64,000 nucleotides of DNA. Origin: Actinomycetospora lemnae (GTDB lineage: Bacteria; Actinomycetota; Actinomycetes; Mycobacteriales; Pseudonocardiaceae). The notes below the pieces were generated by a model that saw only the letters and a list, made by a program, of their open reading frames with translations, made no database searches and was not told where the DNA came from. Made by a program: the position numbers and the translations under genes. Shown here in pieces: positions 25,666 to 34,853 of the stretch (positions are counted from its first letter, which is position 1; every line of letters starts with the position of its first letter). The DNA lies in the NCBI RefSeq assembly GCF_028737315.1, contig NZ_JAQZAO010000007.1:288768-352767 (forward strand), written 5' to 3'.

Positions 25666-26199
25666 GTGGGGTCGGACTGCGCAGAGCACGAACGCAAGGA
25701 CGCGACGGAAGCCGTGGGCGCCGACAGCCTCGACGAGGAGGACACCCCGCTGACCACCGGTCAGGCGGCGGAGTTCCTCGGCGTGCGACCGGCGTTCCTC
25801 CGGAGTCTGGACGCGGGTCGGATGGTCCGCCCGGAGCGCTCCGCAGGCGGGCACCGGCGCTGGACGCGCCGGCAACTGGCCCTCGCCTCCCGGATCCGCG
25901 AGCTGTTCGACGAGGGGCTCACCCTCACCGCGGCCGCGATGGTCGTGTCCCTGCAGGACGAGGTGGCCCTGGTCACGCGCGAGCGCGACCAGGCCCACGA
26001 CGAGCTCGACCGGGCCCGACGTGAACTGGCGTGGGCGCGGCGCGAGCTCGCCGCGGCCCGGGGCGAGCACACCGCCCGCTCCGTGCCCACAGCAAGGCCC
26101 TCCGCACGTGTCCACCGCGCGTGCGGGACCGAAGTGCCCACGACCGCTCTTCGACCGCCCCTGCCGACCCCTCCACCTCAACGGACTCCTTCGACATGA
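25666..26199 (+). CDS. MerR-type HTH protein with coiled-coil tail
   Basis: 177 residues from GTG 25666. LTTGQAAEFLGVRPAFLRSLDAGRMVRPERSAGGHRRWTRRQL is a MerR winged HTH. Then comes a helix (IRELFDEGLTLTAAAMVVSLQDEVALV) and a coiled coil of about 40 residues (RERDQAHDELDRARRELAWARREL). The last 45 residues are Pro/Arg-rich and disordered. No ligand domain. Stop overlaps the next ATG (ATGA), so the two proteins are made together. Confidence 0.82.
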   Translation: MGSDCAEHERKDATEAVGADSLDEEDTPLTTGQAAEFLGVRPAFLRSLDAGRMVRPERSAGGHRRWTRRQLALASRIRELFDEGLTLTAAAMVVSLQDEVALVTRERDQAHDELDRARRELAWARRELAAARGEHTARSVPTARPSARVHRACGTEVPTTALRPPLPTPPPQRTPST

Positions 26200-26393
26200 A
26201 GCTCATCGACCACCGTCGGACCCACCTCCCCGTCCTCCGGGCCCCGATGCCGCCCTCCCTGGCGCGCGTCCCGCTCGTGGACCTCTGCTCCTGCAAGCAC
26301 CCGCGCGAGTCGCACGAGCACTACTACCTCGGCGACCACTGCGCCCAGTGCGAGTGCCAGCACTTCCGCCGCGTCGACCCGGCGCGCGTCTGA
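26196..26393 (+). CDS. Small Cys/His-rich putative zinc-binding peptide
   Basis: 65 residues. CSCKHPRESHEHYYLGDHCAQCEC (about residues 33-56) gives a C-x-C ... H ... C-x2-C-x-C ligand set, a compact zinc-binding loop. The N-terminal 30 residues are basic. ATG 26196 lies within the stop of the MerR-type gene, so translation is coupled. A hairpin follows. No family assigned; it may be a partner of that regulator or a general zinc peptide. Confidence 0.7.
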   Translation: MKLIDHRRTHLPVLRAPMPPSLARVPLVDLCSCKHPRESHEHYYLGDHCAQCECQHFRRVDPARV

Positions 26394-26411
26394 GCCGGCG
26401 CCACCACCCCG

Positions 26412-26448
26412 CACGGCCCCGCCACCCGGTCCGGGTGGCGGGGCCGTG
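26412..26448 (+). terminator. Strong GC hairpin after the Cys-rich peptide gene
   Basis: CACGGCCCCGCCACCC, loop GGTCC, then the full complement: 16-bp perfect stem starting 19 nt after the stop codon. No T-tract, as is common for actinobacterial terminators. Confidence 0.8.
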
Positions 26449-26554
26449 TGCTGTCGGGGGGTGTGCTGTCGGGTGCCGTGCGGTCGGGCGTGTGAGGGCG
26501 AGACCACGTCCCTCACGGGCGGTCGTGGGGTCCTCGGCACCTACCCTGGAGATC

Positions 26555-27877
26555 GTGGAGAGGACCGGGCGCAACAGGCAGCCTCGGGCCCTCGTCGTCG
26601 GCGCCGGTGTGGCCGGGCTCGCCGCCGCGACCTCGCTGCACCGGGCCGGCTGGTCGGTGCAGGTGTGCGAGCGGGCGCCCGAGCGCCGCACGGGCGGCTA
26701 CTTCGTGCGCCTCGCGCCGGAGGGGCTCGCCGCCGCCGACCGGCTCGGGGTGTCGCACGCGCTGCGCACCCGCCTGCCCGCCGACGGGATCATCACCGGT
26801 GTCGACGCCCGCGGGCGCACGGTGTCGCGGGTCGAGGCGTCGCTCGCCGACGACCCGCGCGCGCTCGCGCTGGTCCGCGGCGACCTCGAGGCCGCGCTGT
26901 GGGACGCGCGGCCCGAGGAGGTCGCGGTGCGCTTCGCGACCGTGCCGCGCCGGGTCGAGCCGCGGCGCCACGGGGTGGACGTCGTCCTCGACGGGCCGGA
27001 CGGGTCGTCGCGCGAGCGGTTCGACCTCCTCGTCGGCGCCGACGGCGTGCGCTCGGCGGTGCGCGGGATGGTGTTCGGCCCGGAGAGCCGCTTCCGCCAC
27101 GAGTTCGACCACGTCGTCATCTCGGCGGTGCTCCCGCGCCTGCCCGGCGGCCTGCGCGAGGGCGACTACGTCGTGCCCGCCGAGGTGGGGCGCACCGCGC
27201 ACCTCATGGCCGTCGCCGGGCACGCCCCCGTCGTCTTCTTCACCTTCCGCGCGGACCTGCTGGGTGTCGACGGACGCGAGGCGGCCTGGCGGGCGGCCGC
27301 CGACCCGGTGGGCGCGCTGCGCCGCGTCTACGGCGACTTCGCGGGGCTGATGCCCGAGATCCTCGACGGGGTCGAGGAGGCCGGCACCACGCACGTCGAC
27401 ACCGTCGCCCAGATCCGGCTCGGGTCGTGGCGCCGCGGGCGGGTCGTGCTGGTCGGGGACGCCGCGTGGTGCCCGACGCTCTACTCGGGCCAGGGCTCGG
27501 CGCTGGCGCTCGTCGGCGGCGAAACGCTGGGCACCCACGTCGCCGAGCACCCCGACGACGTCGAGGCGGGCCTCGCCGCGTGGGAGGCCGCGCACCGCCC
27601 GGCGGCGCTCGCGGCCGCCAGCGCCGCCCGCCGCTCGCGGCACTTCTTCCTGCCCGGCAACGGGCTCGTCGCCGCCCTGCGCCGCGCCGCCCTGCGCGTC
27701 GCCTCCTGGCGCCCCGCCGGGCGCGTGCTGCACGCCCTCGCGGCCCTCGCCGCGGGGCCCGGCGGGCCGGGTGGCTCCGCCGGGGCCACCGGGCCGACAC
27801 CCGATCGGCGTGACATTCACCCAGGCGCCACTTCCGGGACGCGCTCGCTCCGATCAGCAGCGCTGGACCGCCCGTAG
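26555..27877 (+). CDS. FAD-dependent oxidoreductase (aromatic-hydroxylase type)
   Basis: 440 residues. FAD motif VVGAGVAGLAAATSLHRAGWSVQVCER near residue 14; DLLVGADGVRSAVRGMVFG (DG motif); GRVVLVGDAAWCPTLYSGQGSALALVGG as second FAD motif, where the usual H/xP is WCPTLYSG, as in tetracycline-monooxygenase-like proteins. Substrate unknown. GTG 26555 has TGGAGA upstream. The last 50 residues are disordered and Gly/Pro-rich. Confidence 0.88.
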   Translation: MERTGRNRQPRALVVGAGVAGLAAATSLHRAGWSVQVCERAPERRTGGYFVRLAPEGLAAADRLGVSHALRTRLPADGIITGVDARGRTVSRVEASLADDPRALALVRGDLEAALWDARPEEVAVRFATVPRRVEPRRHGVDVVLDGPDGSSRERFDLLVGADGVRSAVRGMVFGPESRFRHEFDHVVISAVLPRLPGGLREGDYVVPAEVGRTAHLMAVAGHAPVVFFTFRADLLGVDGREAAWRAAADPVGALRRVYGDFAGLMPEILDGVEEAGTTHVDTVAQIRLGSWRRGRVVLVGDAAWCPTLYSGQGSALALVGGETLGTHVAEHPDDVEAGLAAWEAAHRPAALAAASAARRSRHFFLPGNGLVAALRRAALRVASWRPAGRVLHALAALAAGPGGPGGSAGATGPTPDRRDIHPGATSGTRSLRSAALDRP

Positions 27878-27994
27878 GCTGTCGCTCGCCGGTGCCGGGC
27901 GTTGGGCCGTCCGGGACCGCGAGCGTGCTGCGGGTGAGGCGCGTTCGGGTACATCACCGCACCCCGCTCCGACGGAAGGACGACAGCCACCCTC

Positions 27995-30900
27995 ATGGCC
28001 TCCCATCCCGCCCCCCGCCCGTCCCGCGGCCTCTTCGCGCGCGTGATGGACCCGTTCGGCATCGCGGCCGGCGTCCTCGACCGCGTCGACCCGTTCCGCC
28101 ACCGCGGGCGTCGCGTGTGGCGCGGCGCCGGGCTGGTGCAGGTCGGGGTGCCCGCGGTGGCCCGCGAGTCCGGGTCGGAGCTGGCCCGGGCCGTCGAGAA
28201 GGCGCTGGCCGCGCATCCGGACGTCGCGTGGGCCGCGACGAACGCCCACCTCGCCGCCGTCGTGGTGGGCCTGCCCGAGGGCCCGGACGGTGTCGCGGCG
28301 GGGCTGCCCGACGACGAGCTGGTCGACGACCTCGTCGACCTCGTCGAGATCCTCGAGGAGCGCGAGGGCGGGGTCGCCGTCGCCCCCACCGGCTCGCCGT
28401 CGCTGGGCGGCGCCCAGCAGGCCTTCACCGCCCTGGCCGCCGACCTCGCCGGCCTCGGTGTCGCCGCGGTCGGCCGCGTCCTGCGCCGCACCCCGCTGCC
28501 CGCCGAGATCGCCTCGGCCGCGACGTTCGTCGACCACCAGCCCCGCCTGCGCGCCGCCGTCGAGCGCGCGATCGGGCAGGACCGCGCGAACGTCCTGCTC
28601 GCCCTGTCCAACGCCGCCGCGCAGGCGCTCGGCCAGGGCACCACGGGCCTGCTGGTGGACGCCGCCTACCGCGCGATGCAGGTCGCCGAGGCCCGCGCGC
28701 GCACCACGACGTGGAGCCACGCCGAGCCGCGCCTGCTCGAATCGCCCGACCACGCCGCCGCACCGGCCGACGACGTCCTGCTCGAGGAGCGCCCGGTCGC
28801 ACTGCCGGCCGGCCCCGTCGAGCGTCACGGCGACGTCGTCGGCATGGCCGCCGCGGGCGGGTTCGCCGCCACCGCGGCCGCGACCCAGGACGTGCGCAAG
28901 GCCGCCGGCGTCGCGCTCTCCACCCTGCCCAAGGCCGGGCGCCTCGGCCGCGAAGGCTTCGCGACGACGTTCGGCCGGGTGCTCGCGCGCCGCGGCGCCG
29001 TCGTCGTCGAGCCGTCGTCGCTGCGGCGCATGGACCGCATCGACACGGTCCTGCTCGACGCCGAGGCGCTGACCACCGGCGTGCTGATGCTCGGCGACCT
29101 CCTCGCGCTGCCCGGCGAGGGCGGCACCACCGACCCGCTCGAGGAGCTCGTCCCGCGCGTCCACGAGCTGTTCGACCCCGCCGAGCCCACCGCACCGCAC
29201 CGGGTCACCGACGAGGGCGAGCACTGGCTGCTCGCCGGCCTCGACGACGTGCCCGGGGGCGACGAGGCGGCGGCGGTCGAGGCCGCCGACGCCCTGCGCA
29301 CCGACGGCGCCACCCACGTGCTGGGCCTGCGCCGCGGCGACCGGCTCACGGCCGTCGTCGGCGTGCTGCCCGAGCCCGCCTCCGCCGCCGAGGCCCTGGC
29401 GGCGGCCGCGCGCCGCGCCGGCGTCACGCTGGTGATCGGGGGCGAGGTCGGGGGCACCGGCACGGGCGACCGCACGGTCGCCGGCGGCGAGGCGCTGCGC
29501 TCCTCGGTGCGTGACCTGCAGGCCGCCGGCGCCGGGGTGCTCGTCGTCTCCCGCGACCGCCGCGCCCTGGCCGCCGCCGACCTCGGCGTCGGCGTCTCCC
29601 GACCCGACGGCGTCGTCCCGTGGGGCGCACACGTGCTCGTCGGCGAGGACCTCGGCACCGCCGCACTGCTCATCGAGGGCGTCAAGGTCGCGCGCGGGGT
29701 GTCCGGCCGGTCGGTCAACCTCGCGCGCGCCGGCACGGTGCTCGGCGCCGTCATGGCCACCGCGGGCACCACCCCCCGCGCGCCGGGGCTCGCGGGCCTC
29801 GCCGTCAACGGCGCCGCCGGGGTCTCGCTGGGCGCGGGTGTCTGGTCGGCGACCGAGCTCGGCCGCCGGGTCGTGGTGCCCGGCGTCAGCCGCACGCCCT
29901 GGCACGTCATGCCCACCAGCACGGTGCTGGCGCGCCTCGACGTCACCGAGCAGGGCCTGACCACCGCCGAGGCACACCGTCGCCACCGCGACGACCCGGC
30001 CGCCGCCGAGACCCAGACGACGCTCGGCCGCGCGTTCCTCGACGAGCTCAACAACCCGTTGACCCCGGTCCTCGCGGGCGGCGCGGTGCTCTCCGCGGCC
30101 ATCGGCGCGATCGTCGACGCGGCGATCGTCGTCGGCGTCACGGCCTTCTCGGCGCTCATCGGCGGCGTGCAGCAGGTCGTCACCGAACGCGCCGTCGCCG
30201 GGCTGCTCGAGCGCTCCGCGGTCCGCGCGCGCGTCGTGCGCGACGGCACCGCGCGCGGCGTGGGGGCCGACGAGGTCGTCGTCGGCGACGTCATCGAGCT
30301 CAGCCCCGACGACGTCGTCCCGGCCGACTGCCGCGTGCTGGAGTCCGACGCCCTCGAGCTCGACGAGTCGTCGCTGACCGGCGAGTCGCTGCCGGTGCCG
30401 AAGAGCCCGGTCCCGGTCATCGCGCGCACCGTCGCCGACCGCCGTTCGATGGTCTACGAGGGCAGCACCGTGGCCACCGGCCGCGGGCGCGCCGTCGTCG
30501 TGGCCACCGGGTCGAGCACCGAGGTCGGGCGCTCCACCGCCGCGGCGAAGGCCAGCGCGCCGGTCGCGGGCGTCGACGAGCGCCTCGCCGGCCTGACCCG
30601 CATCACCACCCCGCTGGCGATCGGCTCGGCGGCCGCCGTCGTGGCCGCGGGCGCGGTGCGCGGCCTGCCGTTCCAGCAGAACCTGCACTCGGGCGTCGGC
30701 CTGGCCGTCGCCAGCGTGCCCGAGGGCCTGCCGTTCGTGGTCTCGGCCGCCCAGCTCGCGTCGGCGCGGCGCCTGTCGGCCGAGGGCGCGCTGGTCCGCA
30801 ATCCGCGCACCATCGAGGCGATCGGGCGCACCGACGTCCTGTGCTTCGACAAGACCGGCACGCTCACCGAGGGGCGCCTCGCGCTCTCGGCGATCTCCGA

Positions 30901-32662
30901 CGGCGTGAAGCTGCGGCCCACCGACCGGCTGCGCAAGCGCCAGCGCCGCGTGCTCGCGGCCGCCCTGCGGGCGACCCCGCGCCCGGCGCCGGGGGAGCGG
31001 CTCGCGCACCTCACCGACCGCGCGGTGGTCTCCGGCGGCCAGCAGTTCGACGTCGACCCGGCCCACAAGCGCCCGGGCTGGTGGCCGGTCGCCTCGCTCG
31101 ACTTCGACCCCTCCCGCGGGTACCACGCGACGCTCGGCGAGGTGGAGCCGCCGGGGGGAGACGCAGCGAAGCGGAGCTCGACCCCGGAGAAGGACGCCGG
31201 CGTGGACGACGGGCCGTACCGCCTGATCTCGGTCAAGGGCGCGCCCGAGGTCGTCATCGCGCGCGCGACGAGCTGGGGCGGCGACCCGCTCGACGACGAG
31301 GCCCGCCAGCGCCTCGTCGAGCACACCGAGCTGCTCGCGGGCCAGGGCATGCGCGTGCTCGCGGTCGCGGAGCGGGTCCTCACGGCCGAGCAGCACGCGG
31401 CCCGCGCGGCCGAGCGCGACGGCGACGGCGGGGTCGCCCTCGACGACGGTGACGTCGCCGAGCTGGAGTTCACCGGGTTCGTCGGGTTCACCGACCCGGT
31501 GCGTGCCGGCTCGCAGGCCACGGTGCGCGACCTGCGCGACGCCGGGGTCCAGGTCGTCATGATCACCGGTGACCACCCGAGCACCGCCGAGGCCGTCGCC
31601 GAGGAGCTCGACGTCCTCAACGGCGGCGTCGTCGTCACCGGCTCCGAGCTCGACGCCCTCGACGACGACGCCCTCGACGACCTGCTGCCCAAGGTGCGGG
31701 TGGTCGCACGGGGGACCCCGTCGCACAAGGTGCGGATCGTGCAGGCCTTCCAGCGCCTCGGGCGCACGGTGGCCATGACCGGCGACGGCGCCAACGACGC
31801 CCCGGCGATCCGCCTGGCCGACGTGGGCATCGCGCTCGGCCGCCGCGGCACCCCGGCCGCACGGGCGGCCGCGGACCTCGTCATCACCGACGACCGCCTC
31901 GAGACGATCCTCGCCGCGCTCGTCGAGGGCCGCGCGATGTGGGCCTCGGTCCGCGAGGCGCTCGGCGTGCTCGTCGGCGGCAACCTCGGCGAGATCGCCT
32001 TCACGGTGCTCGGGGCCACCACCACGGGCACCTCGCCGCTCAACGCCCGCCAGCTGCTGCTGGTCAACCTGCTCACCGACCTCGTGCCCTCGCTGGCCCT
32101 CGCGGTGCGCGCGCCCGAGCCCGGGTCGGCGGCCTCGCTGCTCGCCGAGGGCCCCGAGGCGTCGCTGGGCGAGGCGCTCAACCAGGAGATCGGGCTGCGC
32201 GCCATGGCCACGGCCGGCGGCGCGAGCCTCGCGTGGCTGCAGGCCCAGGCCACCCCGTACGGCAGCCCCGCGCGGGCCCGCACGGTCGCGCTGACCGCGC
32301 TGGTCGGCACGCAGCTGGGGCAGACCATCGTCGCCGGCGGCGGGCGCAGCCCGCTGGTCATCGGCGCGAGCGTGGTGTCCGCGGGCGCGCTGTTCGCGGT
32401 GGTGCAGACCCCGGGCGTCAGCCAGTTCTTCGGCTGCGTCCCGCTCGGACCGGTCGGGTGGGCGCAGGCCGCCGGCTCGGCGGGCGTCGCCACCGCCGCG
32501 TCGGTGGTCGGACCGCGGCTGGTCGAGCGCTACGGGCCGATCGTCGTGCCCGAGGGCTCGCCCCAGGCCTCCTGGCTCGAGCGCCTGGAGGAGGTCCGCG
32601 ACGAGGCCACCAAGCGGTACCTCGAGCTGCAGGAGCGCGCCGCGGAGGCGCTGAACGGGTGA
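27995..32662 (+). CDS. Very large cation-transporting P-type ATPase (CtpI-like)
   Basis: 1555 residues, close to mycobacterial CtpI. The first about 650 residues are a long N-terminal region with repeated alpha-beta and HMA-like parts (AVEKALAAHPDVAWAATNAHLAAVVV). Actuator: LDESSLTGESLPVP near 792. Phosphorylation: CFDKTGTLTEGRL near 950. Hinge: TGDGANDAPAIRLADVGIALG near 1261. The C-terminal membrane part includes NLLTDLVPSLALAV. Ion unknown; the motifs suit P2-type cation pumps. A 29-bp dispersed repeat is embedded at 31156-31184, encoding GGDAAKRSST in the nucleotide-binding domain. Confidence 0.9.
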   Translation: MASHPAPRPSRGLFARVMDPFGIAAGVLDRVDPFRHRGRRVWRGAGLVQVGVPAVARESGSELARAVEKALAAHPDVAWAATNAHLAAVVVGLPEGPDGVAAGLPDDELVDDLVDLVEILEEREGGVAVAPTGSPSLGGAQQAFTALAADLAGLGVAAVGRVLRRTPLPAEIASAATFVDHQPRLRAAVERAIGQDRANVLLALSNAAAQALGQGTTGLLVDAAYRAMQVAEARARTTTWSHAEPRLLESPDHAAAPADDVLLEERPVALPAGPVERHGDVVGMAAAGGFAATAAATQDVRKAAGVALSTLPKAGRLGREGFATTFGRVLARRGAVVVEPSSLRRMDRIDTVLLDAEALTTGVLMLGDLLALPGEGGTTDPLEELVPRVHELFDPAEPTAPHRVTDEGEHWLLAGLDDVPGGDEAAAVEAADALRTDGATHVLGLRRGDRLTAVVGVLPEPASAAEALAAAARRAGVTLVIGGEVGGTGTGDRTVAGGEALRSSVRDLQAAGAGVLVVSRDRRALAAADLGVGVSRPDGVVPWGAHVLVGEDLGTAALLIEGVKVARGVSGRSVNLARAGTVLGAVMATAGTTPRAPGLAGLAVNGAAGVSLGAGVWSATELGRRVVVPGVSRTPWHVMPTSTVLARLDVTEQGLTTAEAHRRHRDDPAAAETQTTLGRAFLDELNNPLTPVLAGGAVLSAAIGAIVDAAIVVGVTAFSALIGGVQQVVTERAVAGLLERSAVRARVVRDGTARGVGADEVVVGDVIELSPDDVVPADCRVLESDALELDESSLTGESLPVPKSPVPVIARTVADRRSMVYEGSTVATGRGRAVVVATGSSTEVGRSTAAAKASAPVAGVDERLAGLTRITTPLAIGSAAAVVAAGAVRGLPFQQNLHSGVGLAVASVPEGLPFVVSAAQLASARRLSAEGALVRNPRTIEAIGRTDVLCFDKTGTLTEGRLALSAISDGVKLRPTDRLRKRQRRVLAAALRATPRPAPGERLAHLTDRAVVSGGQQFDVDPAHKRPGWWPVASLDFDPSRGYHATLGEVEPPGGDAAKRSSTPEKDAGVDDGPYRLISVKGAPEVVIARATSWGGDPLDDEARQRLVEHTELLAGQGMRVLAVAERVLTAEQHAARAAERDGDGGVALDDGDVAELEFTGFVGFTDPVRAGSQATVRDLRDAGVQVVMITGDHPSTAEAVAEELDVLNGGVVVTGSELDALDDDALDDLLPKVRVVARGTPSHKVRIVQAFQRLGRTVAMTGDGANDAPAIRLADVGIALGRRGTPAARAAADLVITDDRLETILAALVEGRAMWASVREALGVLVGGNLGEIAFTVLGATTTGTSPLNARQLLLVNLLTDLVPSLALAVRAPEPGSAASLLAEGPEASLGEALNQEIGLRAMATAGGASLAWLQAQATPYGSPARARTVALTALVGTQLGQTIVAGGGRSPLVIGASVVSAGALFAVVQTPGVSQFFGCVPLGPVGWAQAAGSAGVATAASVVGPRLVERYGPIVVPEGSPQASWLERLEEVRDEATKRYLELQERAAEALNG
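31156..31184 (+). repeat. Dispersed 29-bp repeat copy inside the P-type ATPase gene
   Basis: GGGAGACGCAGCGAAGCGG continuing AGCTCGACCC; it differs at one base (A for C) from each unit of the array at 48613-48756. The reading frame passes through it. Confidence 0.8.
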
Positions 32663-32752
32663 GTGCGGTGCCGGTTACTGGTGCGTTTGTGCTGGTGGAG
32701 GCCTGGGCATCAGACCCACTGAAGACACCGTCGAACAGGAGTTGAGACCGTC

Positions 32753-33676
32753 ATGGCCGACCGGTACGTCGTTCCCACCGAGGACGGCTGGCAGGTGCAG
32801 AAGAAGGGCGCCCAGCGAGCCAGCGCCAAGGCGGCCACGCAGGCCGAGGCCGTCGAGCGGGCGACCGAGATCGTGCAGAAGGACGGCGGCGGCAAGGTGG
32901 TCGTGCACGGCACCGACGGCAAGGTCCGCGAGACCCACACGGTCAACGGCACCGACAGCGCCCCGGCCGAGGCGGCCAAGGCGGCGACGAAGGCCAACGC
33001 CGAGGGCGCCCGCGCGAAGGCGCAGTCCGCCTCGGACAAGGCGTCGTCGAGCGCGAAGAAGGTCGGCGCGGACGCGAAGGCGACCGCGCAGAAGGACGCC
33101 GACCGGGCGCAGGAGTCGGGCAAGAAGGCCGCCGCGCAGGCCCAGGCCGGCGCCTCGGGCGTCGCCGACCAGGCCGCCAAGGCCGCGTCGGGCGAGAAGT
33201 CGGTGCAGGCCGCCGCGAAGGACGCCTCGGCCATCGCGCAGACCAGCGGCGAGCAGGTGGCCACCACCACCTCGCGCGCGGGGGAGCGGATCGCCAAGGA
33301 CGCCACCCGCGTCGCCCAGCACGCGGGGTCGGAGGCCAAGGGTCGCGCCGACGAGGCCGGCGAGTCGCTCGCCGAGAGCGGCGACCGCGCCGCCACCGTC
33401 TCGGCCGGGGTCGCCTCCGAGATCGACGGGGCGGGCGACGCCGCCGCCCAGCGCGTCAACCGCGCCAGCGAGGCCGCGGCCCAGCAGCTCGACCGCAGCG
33501 TCCGCGAGGCGGCCGACCAGGTGCGCGACAACGCGCCGGGCTACAACCCCGTCCGCATCGTCGGCAACGCCGCCTCGATGGCCGTGCGGACCGGGTTCAG
33601 CATCGCCGGCGCCGTGATCTCCACCAGCGGCCAGGTGCTGCAGTTCGCCGCACGGAAGGTGACCGGCCGGGGCTGA
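32753..33676 (+). CDS. DUF2188 protein with long LEA-like helical repeat region
   Basis: 307 residues. The first 60 match DUF2188: RYVVPTEDGWQVQKKGAQRASAKAATQAEAVERATEIVQKDGGGKVVVHGTDGKV. Residues 70-250 are Ala/Lys/Asp/Glu-rich with heptad-to-undecad repeats (KAxxxA), like late-embryogenesis-abundant or apolipoprotein-type amphipathic helices. The last 40 residues contain a mildly hydrophobic stretch (ASMAVRTGFSIAGAVISTSG). AGGAG precedes ATG 32753. Likely a stress or envelope protein, possibly membrane-associated; mechanism unknown. Confidence 0.78.
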   Translation: MADRYVVPTEDGWQVQKKGAQRASAKAATQAEAVERATEIVQKDGGGKVVVHGTDGKVRETHTVNGTDSAPAEAAKAATKANAEGARAKAQSASDKASSSAKKVGADAKATAQKDADRAQESGKKAAAQAQAGASGVADQAAKAASGEKSVQAAAKDASAIAQTSGEQVATTTSRAGERIAKDATRVAQHAGSEAKGRADEAGESLAESGDRAATVSAGVASEIDGAGDAAAQRVNRASEAAAQQLDRSVREAADQVRDNAPGYNPVRIVGNAASMAVRTGFSIAGAVISTSGQVLQFAARKVTGRG

Positions 33677-33695
33677 TCCCCGACCCGTCCGACGA

Positions 33696-33733
33696 CGAAC
33701 GGGCCCGCCCCCAGCAGGGGGCGGGCCCGTTCG
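33696..33733. terminator. Bidirectional hairpin terminator
   Basis: CGAACGGGCCCGCCCCC, loop AGCA, full complement: 17-bp perfect stem. Lies between the convergent DUF2188 and whiB genes and can serve both. Confidence 0.9.
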
Positions 33734-33755
33734 TGTGTGTGCTGTGAGAGCTCGC

Positions 33756-34013
33756 TCAGGCCGCGTGCGGGCGCGCGAGGGTGCCCACGCGGGCGGTACG
33801 GCGCATGGCGCGCCGCTCCTCCTCGCTGGTCCCGCCCCACACGCCGGCCTCCTGGCCGGTGTCCATGGCCCACTGCAGGCAGCCACGCTGGATGGGGCAG
33901 CCGTGGCAGACCGCCTTGGCCTCGGCCAGCTGCGCGGAGCCCGGACCGTGCTCGGTCAGGGGGAAGAAGAGTTCGGGGTCGTGGTCGCGGCAGGCCGCCT
34001 GCTCCCAATCCAT
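33756..34013 (-). CDS. whiB1: WhiB family [4Fe-4S] regulator, WhiB1-like
   Basis: 85 residues. Four Cys ligands: AACRDHDPELFFP, then VCHGCPIQRGC; turn motif GVWGGTSEEERR; basic tail RRTARVGTLARP. MDWEQAACRDHDPELFF, TGQEAGVWGG and overall length match WhiB1, an essential NO-sensitive partner of the primary sigma factor. ATG 34013 is the only good start. The 587-bp upstream region carries a CRP-like site and a strong hairpin, so a long leader is possible. Confidence 0.92.
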   Translation of the reverse strand: MDWEQAACRDHDPELFFPLTEHGPGSAQLAEAKAVCHGCPIQRGCLQWAMDTGQEAGVWGGTSEEERRAMRRTARVGTLARPHAA

Positions 34014-34263
34014 GTCCTTGCCAGTCCAATCTCGCTCGTCGGTGGTCTCACCGGCTCGTGCCCCGCCGGAGGGGGCGGGGCGGGCCTGGTGCCGCCGGGC
34101 CCGACGCGAGGCGCGCGCGTGGGCACCTCGCGACGGCCCCTGCGGCACGGTTCGTGCGCCGGGCGTCGGTACGTATCCGGGGGTTCCTGCGTGACGGTCC
34201 TCGGAGCGGCCCGGGGTGGGCCCGCGCCCCGGGGTCCGGAGCACTGTCGGTACTCGATATGAC

Positions 34264-34292
34264 GTCGCAGGAGCCGGATCGGTTCCTGCGAC
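34264..34292. promoter_or_regulatory. Strong hairpin in the whiB1 upstream region
   Basis: GTCGCAGGA pairs with TCCTGCGAC, and inner CCG with CGG across a 3-nt loop. Located about 250 nt before the whiB1 start; could be a leader RNA structure or an operator. Confidence 0.55.
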
Positions 34293-34419
34293 CCGCGACA
34301 CCTGGTCGCGGCCCGCGATTCCCGGGCGTGCGGGAACCGCGTGTCGAACGAGCCCCCATGATCTAGCCGTACAGCGCGTCGGGCAAACACATTTGATCCG
34401 CGCCACCCCGGCGAACCTG

Positions 34420-34435
34420 TGTGATGTCGCTCACG
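34420..34435. promoter_or_regulatory. CRP/GlxR-type binding site
   Basis: TGTGA-TGTCGC-TCACG: 5-nt arms match the CRP consensus TGTGA-N6-TCACA except the last base. In mycobacteria whiB1 is controlled by the CRP homologue, which supports the call. The site is also 166 bp before the small membrane gene at 34601. Confidence 0.6.
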
Positions 34436-34600
34436 GCTCCTGCTCACGCTCCGCCCACAGCTCGTGCTGAACGGGTGGGGACGACCGCCGCGGGCGCCCG
34501 TGCGCTGCGGCTCCGCCCACCACGGGCCACACTGATCGGCGAGCTCTCACGATCGAGTGACACCCGGCCGTGGGACGGACGGCGGGACGGAGGCGACCCG

Positions 34601-34810
34601 GTGAAGGCGGCACGACGGACGGCGCGCGACGTCGTCATCTGGGCGGGGTTCACCGCCGGCATCGTCGCCCTGGTCCTCGGGCAGACGATCATCGGCCTGG
34701 TCCTGCTCGCCTTCGCGGTGTGGCAGTTCACGCTCGCGGCCCGGCGGGGCGGCGGGCTGTTCGTCGACCAGCGCCCGGCCGACCGACCGGGCAAGCCCAC
34801 CGTCTCCTGA
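34601..34810 (+). CDS. Small two-helix membrane protein
   Basis: 69 residues. A basic N-terminus (KAARRTARD) is followed by two hydrophobic segments (VVIWAGFTAGIVALVLGQTI and IGLVLLAFAVWQFTLAA) and a polar tail. GGAGG lies 8 nt before GTG 34601. Family not recognised. Confidence 0.65.
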   Translation: MKAARRTARDVVIWAGFTAGIVALVLGQTIIGLVLLAFAVWQFTLAARRGGGLFVDQRPADRPGKPTVS

Positions 34811-34853
34811 ACCCCGGGTGCCGGCACCGCGCGCGGCGCTCCAGGATGGCGGC

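Larger units (their letters stand above)
34014..34600. other. 587-bp intergenic region upstream of whiB1
   Basis: No convincing gene on either strand. It holds a perfect-stem hairpin (34264-34292), a CRP-like site (34420-34435) and several smaller G/C inverted repeats. It is probably the whiB1 control region and leader. Confidence 0.6.

Noticed and set aside
27854..31726. 1290-codon open frame on the minus strand
   Set aside because: Antisense of the P-type ATPase; composition is Arg/Val/Gly/Asp shadow text without domains.
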